This document shows positions 1 to 9,259 of a stretch of DNA of 64,000 bases, in pieces. A program made the translations under genes and the position numbers. Numbering within the stretch: the first letter of the stretch is position 1; each line of letters opens with the position of its first letter. The notes under the pieces are model-generated. The model was not told where the DNA came from. It made no database searches and saw only the letters and a list, made by a program, of their open reading frames with translations. Source of the DNA: PGZG01 sp046292765 (lineage in GTDB: Bacteria > Pseudomonadota > Gammaproteobacteria > Pseudomonadales > Alcanivoracaceae); contig JBKBQA010000004.1 in the NCBI GenBank assembly GCA_046292765.1, forward strand, positions 248,001-312,000, read 5' to 3'.

Positions 1-23
1 ACTTTAGTCCTGCGGAGATAGCT

Positions 24-2123
24 GTGAAGAAAATCTACCCTGATCTGTCATCTGGCCCCCGTCGCCTGATGGTTGCAGTTGCCTTTGCCGCCAGCAGTTC
101 GTCCATGTTGCCTTCGCTGGCGCTGGCGGATACGGCTTCGGGGCGGCTGCCGGAAATTCGTGTGGTCGCAGAGGATGAGGCGGCTGCGTCGTCCCAGCCC
201 GGCGCCGTGGCCAGAGTCAGCCGCGAAGACATTGAGCTGATCCAGCCGATGTCCACCGAAGAAGCCCTGCGCAGGGTCCCCGGCGTCCATATCAAGAAAG
301 AAGAAGAGTCCGCGGTGGTGGCCAACATCGGTATTCGAGGCTTGAGTGCGGCCGATTACAAAACCCTGATTCTCGAAGATGGCGTGCCGGTGGCCCCCGG
401 TCTGTTTGTTGGCAATGGTCGCTATTACAACCCGCGAATCCAGCGCATTGAGGATATTGAGGTGCTGAAAGGTGCTGCTTCGCTTCGTTACGGGCCAAGC
501 ACCATCGGCGGCGTGATTAATTACCGCACCAAACAGCCCGCAGAGGGTTTGGCTGTCCAGTCCAGCGTGGGATCGCACGATACCTTTGAAACCACGGTTG
601 AGCTGGGTGGTTCGGCTCCCTCGGGTGACGGCGTTTTTGGCGCCGTGGTCAGTACGGCGAGCAGCGATGGTTTCATGGACAAGGGCTACAACATGTCTGA
701 TGCCATGATCAAGGCAGGCACCGCGATCGGTGACAACCAGTGGATTGGCATCAAGTTCTCCCATCACGAGAACGATGCCAACATTTCCTATCGAGGATTG
801 TTTGTCGACGATTACCGCGCTGGTGCCAAATACAATCCGGCGCCGGATGACTGGTTTCTGACCGGACGCAAGGCGTTCGACATCAACCACGTCTGGGATG
901 CCAGTGCCAGCGTTCGTGTCAGCAGCCTGTTTTACTGGAGTGAGATGTACCGTGACTACTGGCGCTATGGGGTCAACGCCGTGGATTCAGAGGCCGCAGG
1001 GCGGTGGGTATATACCAATAGCCTGAATGGTAATAACCGTGCGTTCGAGCGGGTGGGTGCAGAAACCCGTGTGCAGATACTGAATGATCTGTTCGGCATT
1101 GCCGGTGAGGCAGAGCTGGGTCTTCGCTACATGAGCGAAGAAATGCATGATCAGACCATCGCCGCCGTTCGTGCTACTCCCCGTACCGGGACGATCAGCA
1201 AGGACGTGGTCGACTCGGCGGACAGTCTTGCGCTGTTTGTGCAGAACAGGTTTTCGCTGACGGAGGCATTGTCTGTCACGCCAGGAGTGAGAGTCGAGCA
1301 TTACACCCAGAAACGCCATGACTTGCGCACCGGCGATCAGGCAAAGACCACCAATACCGAAGTGATCCCGGGGGTGGGGGCGACCTTCCAGGTGGCGCCA
1401 TCGCTGCAGCTGTTCGGCAGTGTGCATAGCGCGTTTTCTCCGGCACTGAACGGTGATGCACTGGATGGTGTTCAAGATCAGGATCTGGATGCCGAGCGTT
1501 CAATCAATGTCGAGATCGGTCTGCGTGGCCGCGACGGCGGGTTTGGCTATGAATTGGCCGCATTTCGGATGCAGTTTGATAACCAGATCATTCCTGCCAA
1601 CAGTGGCGGCTTTACCCGCACAAATGGCGGCGAGACCTTGCACCAGGGGGTCGAGGGCGGCGTCGATTACCGGTTCGACAACGGACTCTCCCTCGAAGCG
1701 AATGCCACCTGGGTGTTTGATGCCGAGTTTATCGGCGACCGCTTTGCCTCAAACGGCATTGACCTGACTGCGGAGGACGGCAACCGGATTCCCTACACGC
1801 CGGAGCTGGTGGCCAACATCGGTCTGGGCTATCAGGTGGGGGCACTGAAGACACTGCTCAGCGCCAATTACACCGGTGCCCAGTTCACCGATACCATGAA
1901 CATCCGACCCATTACCGAGGTATACAACAACAATCTCTGGGTCGGGCGGGTTGATTCCTATACCACAGCGGACTTCAGTGCCCGTTATGCCGTCAACCAA
2001 AAGCTCGACCTGTTCGGTGCAGTCAAGAACCTGAGCGATGAACGTTATGTCGCCAGCCTGCGGCAGGGGATTTACGTGGGTCCAGAGCGGAGCGTCAATA
2101 TGGGCTTTCGATACCAGTTCTGA
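24..2123 (+). CDS. TonB-dependent outer-membrane receptor (FecA-like)
   Basis: This protein of 699 residues is an outer-membrane receptor that would import a ferric chelate or similar ligand using TonB energy. The first 36 residues look like a long signal peptide ending near ALA-DT. A TonB-box-like stretch (LPEIRVVA) follows, then a plug domain (about residues 60-170, with IRGL, EVLKGAASLRYG and GGVINY motifs) and a beta-barrel ending in a terminal Phe, as is usual for outer-membrane proteins. The GTG start is supported by a GGAG about 6 nt upstream. The plug most resembles ferric-dicitrate-type receptors, but the substrate cannot be read from the sequence. Any upstream regulator is outside the window. 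Confidence 0.9.
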   Translation: MKKIYPDLSSGPRRLMVAVAFAASSSSMLPSLALADTASGRLPEIRVVAEDEAAASSQPGAVARVSREDIELIQPMSTEEALRRVPGVHIKKEEESAVVANIGIRGLSAADYKTLILEDGVPVAPGLFVGNGRYYNPRIQRIEDIEVLKGAASLRYGPSTIGGVINYRTKQPAEGLAVQSSVGSHDTFETTVELGGSAPSGDGVFGAVVSTASSDGFMDKGYNMSDAMIKAGTAIGDNQWIGIKFSHHENDANISYRGLFVDDYRAGAKYNPAPDDWFLTGRKAFDINHVWDASASVRVSSLFYWSEMYRDYWRYGVNAVDSEAAGRWVYTNSLNGNNRAFERVGAETRVQILNDLFGIAGEAELGLRYMSEEMHDQTIAAVRATPRTGTISKDVVDSADSLALFVQNRFSLTEALSVTPGVRVEHYTQKRHDLRTGDQAKTTNTEVIPGVGATFQVAPSLQLFGSVHSAFSPALNGDALDGVQDQDLDAERSINVEIGLRGRDGGFGYELAAFRMQFDNQIIPANSGGFTRTNGGETLHQGVEGGVDYRFDNGLSLEANATWVFDAEFIGDRFASNGIDLTAEDGNRIPYTPELVANIGLGYQVGALKTLLSANYTGAQFTDTMNIRPITEVYNNNLWVGRVDSYTTADFSARYAVNQKLDLFGAVKNLSDERYVASLRQGIYVGPERSVNMGFRYQF

Positions 2124-2190
2124 CCCGGCGAGCTCGGCCCCCGGCCGGATTCGGTGTTACAATGCGCGCCGGCCGACTCAGGAGCTTCCT

Positions 2191-2511
2191 ATGGATATCA
2201 TGCAAGTCATCAAAGAGCAGATCGAAGGTAACCCGGTAATCCTGTACATGAAGGGCACACCGCAGTTCCCCCAGTGTGGTTTCTCGGCCCGGGCAGTGGA
2301 AGTGATGACCAGCATTGGCCAGCCTTTTGCCTATGTGAATATTCTCGAGGCGCCGGAAATTCGCGCCAATCTGCCCCAGTACGGTAACTGGCCAACTTTC
2401 CCGCAGTTGTGGGTCAAGGGTGAGCTGGTGGGTGGCAGTGACATCCTGCTGGAAATGCATCGCAGCGGGCAGCTGGCGCCGATGATTGAGGGTGCAGCAA
2501 GTCCCCAGTAG
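2191..2511 (+). CDS. grxD: Monothiol glutaredoxin, Grx4 family
   Basis: This cytoplasmic protein of 106 residues carries the monothiol CGFS active site (Cys29) and the WPTFPQLWVKGELVGGSDI region that binds glutathione. Family members bind and transfer [2Fe-2S] clusters with BolA-type partners. The ATG at 2191 follows GGAGCTTCCT; an upstream extension would overlap the TonB receptor gene and is not used. The length matches the family (about 105-115 residues). Confidence 0.95.
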   Translation: MDIMQVIKEQIEGNPVILYMKGTPQFPQCGFSARAVEVMTSIGQPFAYVNILEAPEIRANLPQYGNWPTFPQLWVKGELVGGSDILLEMHRSGQLAPMIEGAASPQ

Positions 2512-2527
2512 AAACAAGCAGGCTATG

Positions 2528-2556
2528 CCAACGCTGCCGGCCTTAGGCAGCGTTGG
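2528..2556. terminator. Hairpin between convergent grxD and kinase genes
   Basis: An 11-bp perfect stem (CCAACGCTGCC / GGCAGCGTTGG) with a 7-nt loop sits between two convergent genes and includes the kinase stop codon. There is no strong T-tract on either side, so a two-way terminator role is likely but not certain. Confidence 0.55.
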
Positions 2557-5173
2557 TCTCTCCCCACTTCTGACGCTGACTGAACACACTGAAGTTAAGT
2601 CGGCGGTGAACATCTTCGACGTTGAACAGTGCGGCGTCTTCGTACAGTCGAATCAGCTTGGGTAACTGGCCAACTCCTTCCAGACCCGCTGGCAGGGCAT
2701 AGTGGCGTATGCTGGTGTCGACATCGTTAAGGCCTTCCAGCTCAACATAGACGGTGATTTTCGGGTAGCGCTTGCAAATCCTGATCAGGTCCACCAGACA
2801 CTTCTTTTTTGCCTGCTCCATCTGACGCTGAATCATGTCGGGGGTAATACGACGCTGATCAAGTTTAAGCGCCTTCTCGATCCAGACAATAACAGCGCTG
2901 CGCGGCTGTTGGGATTTTGTCACGACCTCCTTGAGCTTCAGCTTGAGAGAGTCAATCTCTGGCGCAAACTTATCCAGTACATTCTTGAACTCGGCAAATG
3001 GCAGCTCGGGATCCAGTAACGGGTCCGGCTCTGACGGTCGGCTGACAACGAAGAGTGAATCTTTTCGCTTATCCAGTAGCGACAGGAACGACATCATTTT
3101 CAGGTCCAGCTCAAGCGCCGCGAGACTGAAAGTAGTGACAAACTGGCTGCTGAAGTCACGCACATCACAGGCAAGCTGGATGATGAACTGCCGGAGATGA
3201 TGGAAAAGATACTCAAAATCATCCTGGGTTTTTGCCAGCTCTGTCACAGCCTTGGGTACCTTGGCAAGAATCTGGACTGATAGCTGCTGTTCATACTCCA
3301 GCATGCGTTTTTCAATAGCCTCCTCCAGATCGGTGCCATCAGCGTGGATGCCCTCTTGCAGCATGGGCCCGAGCTTTTGTACGTGGGCCTGCTCCATCTG
3401 CTGTACCAGCTCCACGATTCTCAGGCTGAGCTGACGCTGCAGTGTGACAATCCGGGAAATGCTCCATTTCAGGTGCTCAAGCAGTTTCGCGTTCGATATT
3501 TCCACATTGGGAATGGCAACGACATTGAAATAGACAACTTGTCCGCCCATGGCGCTGTCTTCACTAAGGAATCGTCGTGCCGAGAAGGGGTTTTGTCCGA
3601 AGCTGCGAACTGGGCCGACAAGAAACCAGCAGCTGTCAGTGCGGATGATATCGCACTGCCGGGTCTTTACCTCCGGAGCTACCACGTCGCGGAGAAATGC
3701 AGAGCTATGTCGCTCCAGCGCAGACACTGGTGTGCTGCGGAACCGATAGCCCTGCATTTGCTGTTTGAGGTAGACCTGGATGAAAAAAGTGCGAACCACA
3801 TCCTCGGTAAGACCCCGACGATTTCCTTCGATCTGAAATACGGATCCGCGGACAATCAGGACCAGATCATCGAGAAATGCCTGTCGGACCAGTTGTTTGT
3901 CTTTTTGCAGGGGCAGGCTATCCTGTACATCAAAGTTTTCGATGATGCTGATGCTGCTTTCCATCAGATCTGCAAAGGCCTTGGCATCCCGTGTGCTGCG
4001 GAGCATCTCTTCAGCCTTTAGCAGTTTGCTGACAATCTGCTGTAACGCTGTGCTACCGATGTGTGGTTGCAAGTCGCGGACACTGCGGCGCCCCTCAAAT
4101 ATCAGCTTTCGGGATGTCTTGTCGTGGAGAATGCCTTTGCCCCTCAAATAATTGGCGTAGGCATAGGTGCGCTGTGGCCCGGTCAGTGACCTGAAGAGCA
4201 GGCCAACCTTTTGGTACCAGTCCGCATCAAGAAGGGGATCCAGCTCCTGTAGCAGGATAGACACTTCTCTGGGCAGGTTCTGTTTTGGTACATCGCTGAC
4301 GTCTACCTCATCTGCCTGCCTGAACTGGCTCGATTTCTTTAGTGCCAGTGAGATGGAGCTTTCAATGCTATCCGGATCCTTTTTGCCACTGAGAATGTCG
4401 CGAAGGATGCCTGACAGCTCCAGCGCCGAGGCGAAGCGCTTCTCCGGCTCTTTCTCGACCATGCGCTCAAACAAACGCTGGTAACGGCGGAATCGGCCTG
4501 GCAGTGGCGGAATGGGATCCTTGCAATGCATGACCGCAAGGGCGGTGAAATCCGGGTTGTCGTAGGGTACTCGCTTGCTCAACATTTCGTAGAACATGAT
4601 GCCGAGAGAGTAGATGTCGGCACGGCCATCGAGTTGCCGGGCCTGAACCTGCTCGGGGCTCATGTAACGGGGCGTACCCAGTACCTGCCCCACCATGGTG
4701 ACCTGATCGGCACCACTTTGCAGACGGGCGATGCCAAAATCGGTGAGCACTGCCGAGCCATCTTCCCGGAACATGACGTTGTCCGGCTTGACGTCCCGGT
4801 GCACAAAGCCCTTTTCGTGGGCCTGATGCAGCGCCGAGGCGAGCTGGGCGAGGATCTCCAGGGTTAGCTTTTCGTCCAGACCGTCCTTGATCCGGCCCTT
4901 CAGGTCACCACAGGGCAAGTATTCCATGACCATGTAGTAGGAGCCGTTGGACTGGCCGAAATCGTAGACCGGAATGATGTGAGGATGAGACAGGTTGGCA
5001 ACGGTCTTGGCCTCACGCAGGAAGCGCTCGGCAAATTCCTTGTTCTCAGCGTACTGGGGCAGCAGTGCCTTGATGGCGACTTTGCGGCCGAAGGACTCCT
5101 GAGTGGCCAGCCAGACTCTGGCCTGTCCTCCGACCCCCAGCTCGCCGTGAATCTTGTATCCGGGTAGTTCCAT
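2543..5173 (-). CDS. Eukaryotic-like serine/threonine protein kinase with long C-terminal region
   Basis: This protein has 876 residues. The N-terminal 270 residues form a Hanks-type kinase domain: glycine loop GVGGQA (13-18), ATP-binding Lys35 (VAIK), catalytic HRDVKPDN (125-132), DFG (145-147) and SPE (172-174). All catalytic residues are present, so it should be active. The remaining 600 residues have no transmembrane segment I can see, are rich in charged helices, and match no domain I recognise. It reads in the same direction as rnt with a 138-nt gap. Substrates are unknown; regulation or stress signalling is an inference. Confidence 0.9.
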   Translation of the reverse strand: MELPGYKIHGELGVGGQARVWLATQESFGRKVAIKALLPQYAENKEFAERFLREAKTVANLSHPHIIPVYDFGQSNGSYYMVMEYLPCGDLKGRIKDGLDEKLTLEILAQLASALHQAHEKGFVHRDVKPDNVMFREDGSAVLTDFGIARLQSGADQVTMVGQVLGTPRYMSPEQVQARQLDGRADIYSLGIMFYEMLSKRVPYDNPDFTALAVMHCKDPIPPLPGRFRRYQRLFERMVEKEPEKRFASALELSGILRDILSGKKDPDSIESSISLALKKSSQFRQADEVDVSDVPKQNLPREVSILLQELDPLLDADWYQKVGLLFRSLTGPQRTYAYANYLRGKGILHDKTSRKLIFEGRRSVRDLQPHIGSTALQQIVSKLLKAEEMLRSTRDAKAFADLMESSISIIENFDVQDSLPLQKDKQLVRQAFLDDLVLIVRGSVFQIEGNRRGLTEDVVRTFFIQVYLKQQMQGYRFRSTPVSALERHSSAFLRDVVAPEVKTRQCDIIRTDSCWFLVGPVRSFGQNPFSARRFLSEDSAMGGQVVYFNVVAIPNVEISNAKLLEHLKWSISRIVTLQRQLSLRIVELVQQMEQAHVQKLGPMLQEGIHADGTDLEEAIEKRMLEYEQQLSVQILAKVPKAVTELAKTQDDFEYLFHHLRQFIIQLACDVRDFSSQFVTTFSLAALELDLKMMSFLSLLDKRKDSLFVVSRPSEPDPLLDPELPFAEFKNVLDKFAPEIDSLKLKLKEVVTKSQQPRSAVIVWIEKALKLDQRRITPDMIQRQMEQAKKKCLVDLIRICKRYPKITVYVELEGLNDVDTSIRHYALPAGLEGVGQLPKLIRLYEDAALFNVEDVHRRLNFSVFSQRQKWGETNAA

Positions 5174-5311
5174 GATTCCCTCACCCGCCGTGCTCGACGG
5201 CTTTATCCCTTACATCGCCCGAAGGATTCTGCCGGGCTGCAGTGACTAACCGTCGGTATAGTGGCAGTCTGATATGGGTTTGGGAAGTCTGGAAGCCGCC
5301 AAGGGCGCGGC

Positions 5312-6025
5312 TTAGCAGCCAAACGTCTCACTGAAGTCCATGTCATCACCCCTGGCCTTGACCGGGTTTTTTGCCAGCGTCGGCGGCATCTCTGCAGGCG
5401 GCACCGGTGGCCATCCGCCGAGGGAATGCCAGTGATTGACGATGGTGCAAAACAGCTCGGCGGTGCGTTGGGCGTCGTAGAGCGCCGAGTGGGCCTCGCG
5501 CTGGTCGAAGGGGATACCAGCCATCTCGCAGGCTTTGGCCAGCACGGTCTGGCCAAATGCCAGGCCGCCGAGTGTGGCAGTGTCAAAGCAGGAAAAGGGG
5601 TGGAACGGGTTGCGCTTGTGGTCGACGCGAACGGCAGCGGCCTTGACGAAATCATTGTCGAAAAAGGCGTTATGGCCGACCAGAACCGCCCGGTTGCAGC
5701 CGTAGTGGCGTACGGCTTGCCGGGAAAGATCGAATACACCGCTTAGGGCTTCCTGCTCCGACACGGCGCCACGGAGTGGGTTTTCGGGGTCAATGCCGGT
5801 GAAATCCAGCGCTGCCTGCTCGATATTGGCACCCTCGAATGGCTCCACATGGTAGTGACACCAGCGTCCGGGTTGCAGGCGGCCGTCCTCGTCCATGTCG
5901 ATCAGCACTGCAGCAATTTCCAACAGGGCGTCGGTACGGGGGTTGAAACCACCGGTTTCTACATCCACGACCACGGGCAGAAAGCCACGGAAGCGGGCAG
6001 CAAGTGAGGGTGTCTGATCAGTCAT
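5312..6025 (-). CDS. rnt: Ribonuclease T
   Basis: RNase T is a 3'-5' exonuclease that trims tRNA and 5S/23S rRNA 3' ends. The 237-residue protein shows the DEDD exonuclease signature: VDVETGG near the N-terminus, VGHNAFFDNDF in the middle and HSALYDAQRTAEL near the end. I chose the ATG giving MTDQTPSL because it matches the family start; the longer open frame runs into the divergent argG leader. Neighbouring grxD and argG fit the gene order known in Pseudomonas-like genomes. Confidence 0.93.
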   Translation of the reverse strand: MTDQTPSLAARFRGFLPVVVDVETGGFNPRTDALLEIAAVLIDMDEDGRLQPGRWCHYHVEPFEGANIEQAALDFTGIDPENPLRGAVSEQEALSGVFDLSRQAVRHYGCNRAVLVGHNAFFDNDFVKAAAVRVDHKRNPFHPFSCFDTATLGGLAFGQTVLAKACEMAGIPFDQREAHSALYDAQRTAELFCTIVNHWHSLGGWPPVPPAEMPPTLAKNPVKARGDDMDFSETFGC

Positions 6026-6155
6026 CGGGGCTCCAGTTCGGGGGCCCATGCTACCCGATCCCGGGCACAGAGAAAAACGCGATGAATGGATAACCGCGCT
6101 TACTGCCCCTACAATACGCGCCCTGTCGAACCGATCACTCACTGCGGGGTGTTGC

Positions 6156-7376
6156 ATGTCCGAGATCAAGAAGGTGGTACTGGCCTATTCCGGGGGGCTC
6201 GATACCTCGGTCATCGTTCGATGGCTGCAGGAAACCTACCAGTGTGAGGTGGTGACCTTTACTGCCGATATCGGTCAGGGCGAAGAGGTTGAGCCTGCTC
6301 GGGCCAAGGCTCAGGCCATGGGCGTGAAAGAAATCTACATCGAGGACCTGCGCGAAGAGTTTGCCCGCGATTTCGTGTTCCCGATGTTCCGCGCCAACAC
6401 TATTTACGAGGGCGAGTACCTGCTCGGTACCTCCATCGCCCGCCCGCTGATTGCCAAGCGTCTGATCGAAATCGCCAACGAAACCGGTGCTGATGCCATA
6501 TCCCACGGCGCCACCGGCAAGGGTAATGATCAGGTTCGCTTTGAACTCGGTGGCTACGCGCTGAAGCCGGGCGTAAAGGTGATTGCGCCCTGGCGAGAGT
6601 GGGATCTGACCTCCCGCGAAAAGCTGATGGATTACTGCGAAACCCATAACATCCCGGTGGACTTCGCCAAGAACAAGAAGAAGTCGCCGTACTCCATGGA
6701 TGCCAACCTGCTGCATATCTCTTACGAGGGCGGCAATCTGGAGGATCCGTGGTGGGAGCCGGAAGAAGACATGTGGCGCTGGAGCGTCAGCCCGGAAACC
6801 GCACCGGACAAGCCGACCTATGTCACCCTGACCTATCAGAAGGGCGACATTGTCGCCATTGATGGCAAGGCCACCAGTGCCGCGGAGGTGTTGGCGCAAT
6901 TGAATGCCGTTGCCGGCGCCAATGGCATCGGCCGGCTTGATCTGGTGGAAAACCGCTATGTGGGCATGAAGTCCCGCGGTTGCTACGAAACCCCGGCGGG
7001 CACCGTCATGCTGCGCGCCCATCGCGCCATTGAGTCGCTGACGCTGGATCGCGAGTCGGCCCATCTGAAAGACAGCATTATGCCCAAGTACGCCGAGCTG
7101 ATTTATAACGGCTACTGGTGGTCGCCGGAGCGACTGGCACTGCAGCAGCTGATTGACGCGACTCAGGAATACGTTAACGGCGAGGTGCGGGTGAAACTCT
7201 ATAAAGGCAATGTCAGCGTGGTCGGACGTCGTTCTGACGACAGTCTGTTCGACGCTTCCATCGCCACCTTCGAAGACGATGCCGGCGCTTACAACCAGAA
7301 GGACGCCGAGGGCTTTATCCGCCTGAATGCATTGCGCCTGCGGATTGCCGCCAAGAAAGGCCGGCGCATGCAGTAG
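6156..7376 (+). CDS. argG: Argininosuccinate synthase
   Basis: The enzyme joins citrulline and aspartate using ATP in arginine biosynthesis. The 406-residue protein starts MSEIKKVVLAYSGG; the nucleotide loop AYSGGLDTS is at about residues 10-18. SHGATGKGNDQVRFE and the C-terminal region are typical of the family. The length matches family members (about 400). The gene stands alone and is followed by a strong terminator. Confidence 0.97.
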   Translation: MSEIKKVVLAYSGGLDTSVIVRWLQETYQCEVVTFTADIGQGEEVEPARAKAQAMGVKEIYIEDLREEFARDFVFPMFRANTIYEGEYLLGTSIARPLIAKRLIEIANETGADAISHGATGKGNDQVRFELGGYALKPGVKVIAPWREWDLTSREKLMDYCETHNIPVDFAKNKKKSPYSMDANLLHISYEGGNLEDPWWEPEEDMWRWSVSPETAPDKPTYVTLTYQKGDIVAIDGKATSAAEVLAQLNAVAGANGIGRLDLVENRYVGMKSRGCYETPAGTVMLRAHRAIESLTLDRESAHLKDSIMPKYAELIYNGYWWSPERLALQQLIDATQEYVNGEVRVKLYKGNVSVVGRRSDDSLFDASIATFEDDAGAYNQKDAEGFIRLNALRLRIAAKKGRRMQ

Positions 7377-7402
7377 CGTCAGACTTGCTTGACGTTGACC
7401 CC

Positions 7403-7434
7403 AAAAACGCCCGACCCTAGTCGGGCGTTTTTTT
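7403..7434 (+). terminator. Rho-independent terminator of argG
   Basis: A perfect 12-bp inverted repeat (AAAAACGCCCGA / TCGGGCGTTTTT) with a 6-nt loop ends in a run of seven T residues, 26 nt after the argG stop. Confidence 0.93.
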
Positions 7435-7506
7435 ACAGGTGCAGCAGTCGCCAATATGACGCTACTCGGCGATAACACTGCCGCCCTTCACACCGAGGAC
7501 AGCCGT

Positions 7507-7902
7507 ATGCGTATCCTTCACACCATGCTTCGTGTCGGCGATCTGGATCGTTCGATTGCGTTCTATACCGACGTACTCGGTATGCGATTGCTGCGACGAA
7601 AGGACTACCCCGAGGGCCGCTTTACACTTGCCTTCGTGAGTTATCAGGACGAATCCGAAGGTGCTGCCATCGAGTTGACACATAACTGGGATACCGAACA
7701 GTACGAGATCGGTACCGGCTATGGACATGTGGCGCTGGCGGTGGACGATGTCTATGCCGCCTGTGAGCGGATCCGGCAACGGGGTGGCAGGATTACCCGT
7801 GAACCAGGACCGATGAAGCACGGCAGCACCGTTTTGGCCTTTGTCGAAGACCCGGATGGGTACAAGATCGAGCTGCTCGGCGAAAAGCGGGCAGATGAGT
7901 GA
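7507..7902 (+). CDS. gloA: Lactoylglutathione lyase (glyoxalase I)
   Basis: This enzyme converts the methylglyoxal-glutathione hemithioacetal to S-lactoylglutathione. The 131-residue protein has the four metal ligands at the positions found in the E. coli enzyme: His5, Glu56, His74 and Glu122. The start MRILHTML was chosen because it places His5 correctly; an in-frame ATG 17 codons upstream would add residues not found in the family. It is the first gene of a tight cluster running to 10320. Confidence 0.95.
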   Translation: MRILHTMLRVGDLDRSIAFYTDVLGMRLLRRKDYPEGRFTLAFVSYQDESEGAAIELTHNWDTEQYEIGTGYGHVALAVDDVYAACERIRQRGGRITREPGPMKHGSTVLAFVEDPDGYKIELLGEKRADE

Positions 7903-7913
7903 AGGAGTCGGGG

Positions 7914-8348
7914 ATGCAGAAGATCGGATGGCGCGAGTGGGCCAGTCTGCCGGAGCTAGGCATCCAGCGCATCAAGGTGAAGGCTGATACCGGCGCTCGC
8001 ACGTCGGCTTTGCATGCGTTCGAATTGCAGACCTATCTTGATGAGGGTGAAGAGTGGGTGCGCTTTCTCATCCATCCTCTGCAGAAAAACAATGATCTGG
8101 TGACGGAATGCATATGCCGGGTGGTGGAGCGCCGGCAGGTAACCGACTCCGGTGGGCGTACCGAGGAACGGATTGTCATCGCTACAGATATTCGGCTCGG
8201 GGACCGTCGCTGGCCGATCGAGATAACCCTGACGGATCGTGAGAACATGAAATTTCGCATGCTGCTTGGCCGCACCGCCATGGACGGTCTCTGTGTCGAC
8301 CCGAATGCTTCCTATCTGCTCGGTCGCAAAAAGCGCCGCAAGAGTTGA
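7914..8348 (+). CDS. rimB: RimB-like retropepsin-type protease (ATP-dependent zinc protease family)
   Basis: This 144-residue protein has the aspartic-protease-like motif KADTGARTSALHA near residue 25. Members of this family (long labelled ATP-dependent zinc protease) sit beside rimK in marine gammaproteobacteria and pseudomonads and are reported to act against or modulate RimK. The ATG at 7914 has an AAGGAG 6 nt upstream; the alternative GTG at 7899 overlaps the gloA stop. The symbol is given from synteny with rimK. Confidence 0.8.
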   Translation: MQKIGWREWASLPELGIQRIKVKADTGARTSALHAFELQTYLDEGEEWVRFLIHPLQKNNDLVTECICRVVERRQVTDSGGRTEERIVIATDIRLGDRRWPIEITLTDRENMKFRMLLGRTAMDGLCVDPNASYLLGRKKRRKS

Positions 8349-8350
8349 AG

Positions 8351-9259
8351 ATGAAAATCGCTATTCTTTCTCGTAACAGGGATCTCTTCTCAACCCGTCG
8401 TCTGGTGGAGGCTGGCCAGCAGGCAGGTCATGAGATGCACGTTATCGATACCCTTCGCTGCTACATGAGCATGGCATCCGGCAAGCCGGAGATTCACTAC
8501 CGTGGCCGAAGGCTGGACGGGTTCGACGCCGTGATCCCGCGGATTGGCGCCTCCATCACCTTCTACGGTACCGCAGTATTGCGTCAGTTCGAGATGATGG
8601 GAGTGTTCCCGATCAATGAATCGGTGGCGATCAGTCGCTCCCGTGACAAGCTGCGCTCGCTGCAGTTACTGGCTCGCGAGGGCATTGGCCTGCCGGTGAC
8701 CGGTTTCGCTAATGCGCCGGATGATATTCCCGACCTGATCGGCATGGTCGGGGGGGCGCCGCTGGTGATCAAATTGCTGGAGGGAACTCAGGGCATTGGT
8801 GTGGTGCTGGCGGAGACCCGTCAGGCGGCGGAGTCGGTGATCGAAGCCTTTATGGGCCTGTCGGCCAACATCATGGTGCAAGAGTATATCCGTGAGGCTA
8901 AGGGCGCAGATATTCGCTGCTTTGTTATCGGTGGCAAGGTGGTGGCGGCGATGAAGCGTCAGGCGAAGGACGGCGAGTTTCGTTCGAACCTGCATCGTGG
9001 CGGCGTCGCAAGTCTGGTCCGGATCACACCGAAGGAGCGCGCCACTGCGGTGCGGGCGGCTCAGGTGATGGGGCTGAATGTGGCTGGTGTTGATTTGCTG
9101 CGCTCCGATCGCGGGCCTCTGGTGATGGAAGTGAACTCATCTCCCGGGCTTGAGGGAATCGAGGGGGCGACAGGCAGGGATGTGGCTGGCATGATCATCG
9201 CATTCGCCGAGCAGAATGCCCGGCCACACCGTACTCGTACCAAGGGGAGTCGTGGATGA
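8351..9259 (+). CDS. rimK: Alpha-L-glutamate ligase RimK (ATP-grasp)
   Basis: RimK adds glutamate residues to the C-terminus of ribosomal protein S6 using ATP. The 302-residue length equals E. coli RimK (300). Typical ATP-grasp elements are present: SRSRDKLRSLQLL, VIKLLEGTQGIGV, EYIREAKGADIRCFV and the metal-binding MEVNSSPGLEGIE. The ATG at 8351 begins 3 nt after the preceding stop; the next gene starts within its stop codon (ATGA), so the set is one operon. Confidence 0.93.
   Translation: MKIAILSRNRDLFSTRRLVEAGQQAGHEMHVIDTLRCYMSMASGKPEIHYRGRRLDGFDAVIPRIGASITFYGTAVLRQFEMMGVFPINESVAISRSRDKLRSLQLLAREGIGLPVTGFANAPDDIPDLIGMVGGAPLVIKLLEGTQGIGVVLAETRQAAESVIEAFMGLSANIMVQEYIREAKGADIRCFVIGGKVVAAMKRQAKDGEFRSNLHRGGVASLVRITPKERATAVRAAQVMGLNVAGVDLLRSDRGPLVMEVNSSPGLEGIEGATGRDVAGMIIAFAEQNARPHRTRTKGSRG

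Noticed and set aside
6135..7478. A 447-codon open frame antisense to argG
   Set aside because: Its length reflects the high GC content; argG on the other strand has full family support.
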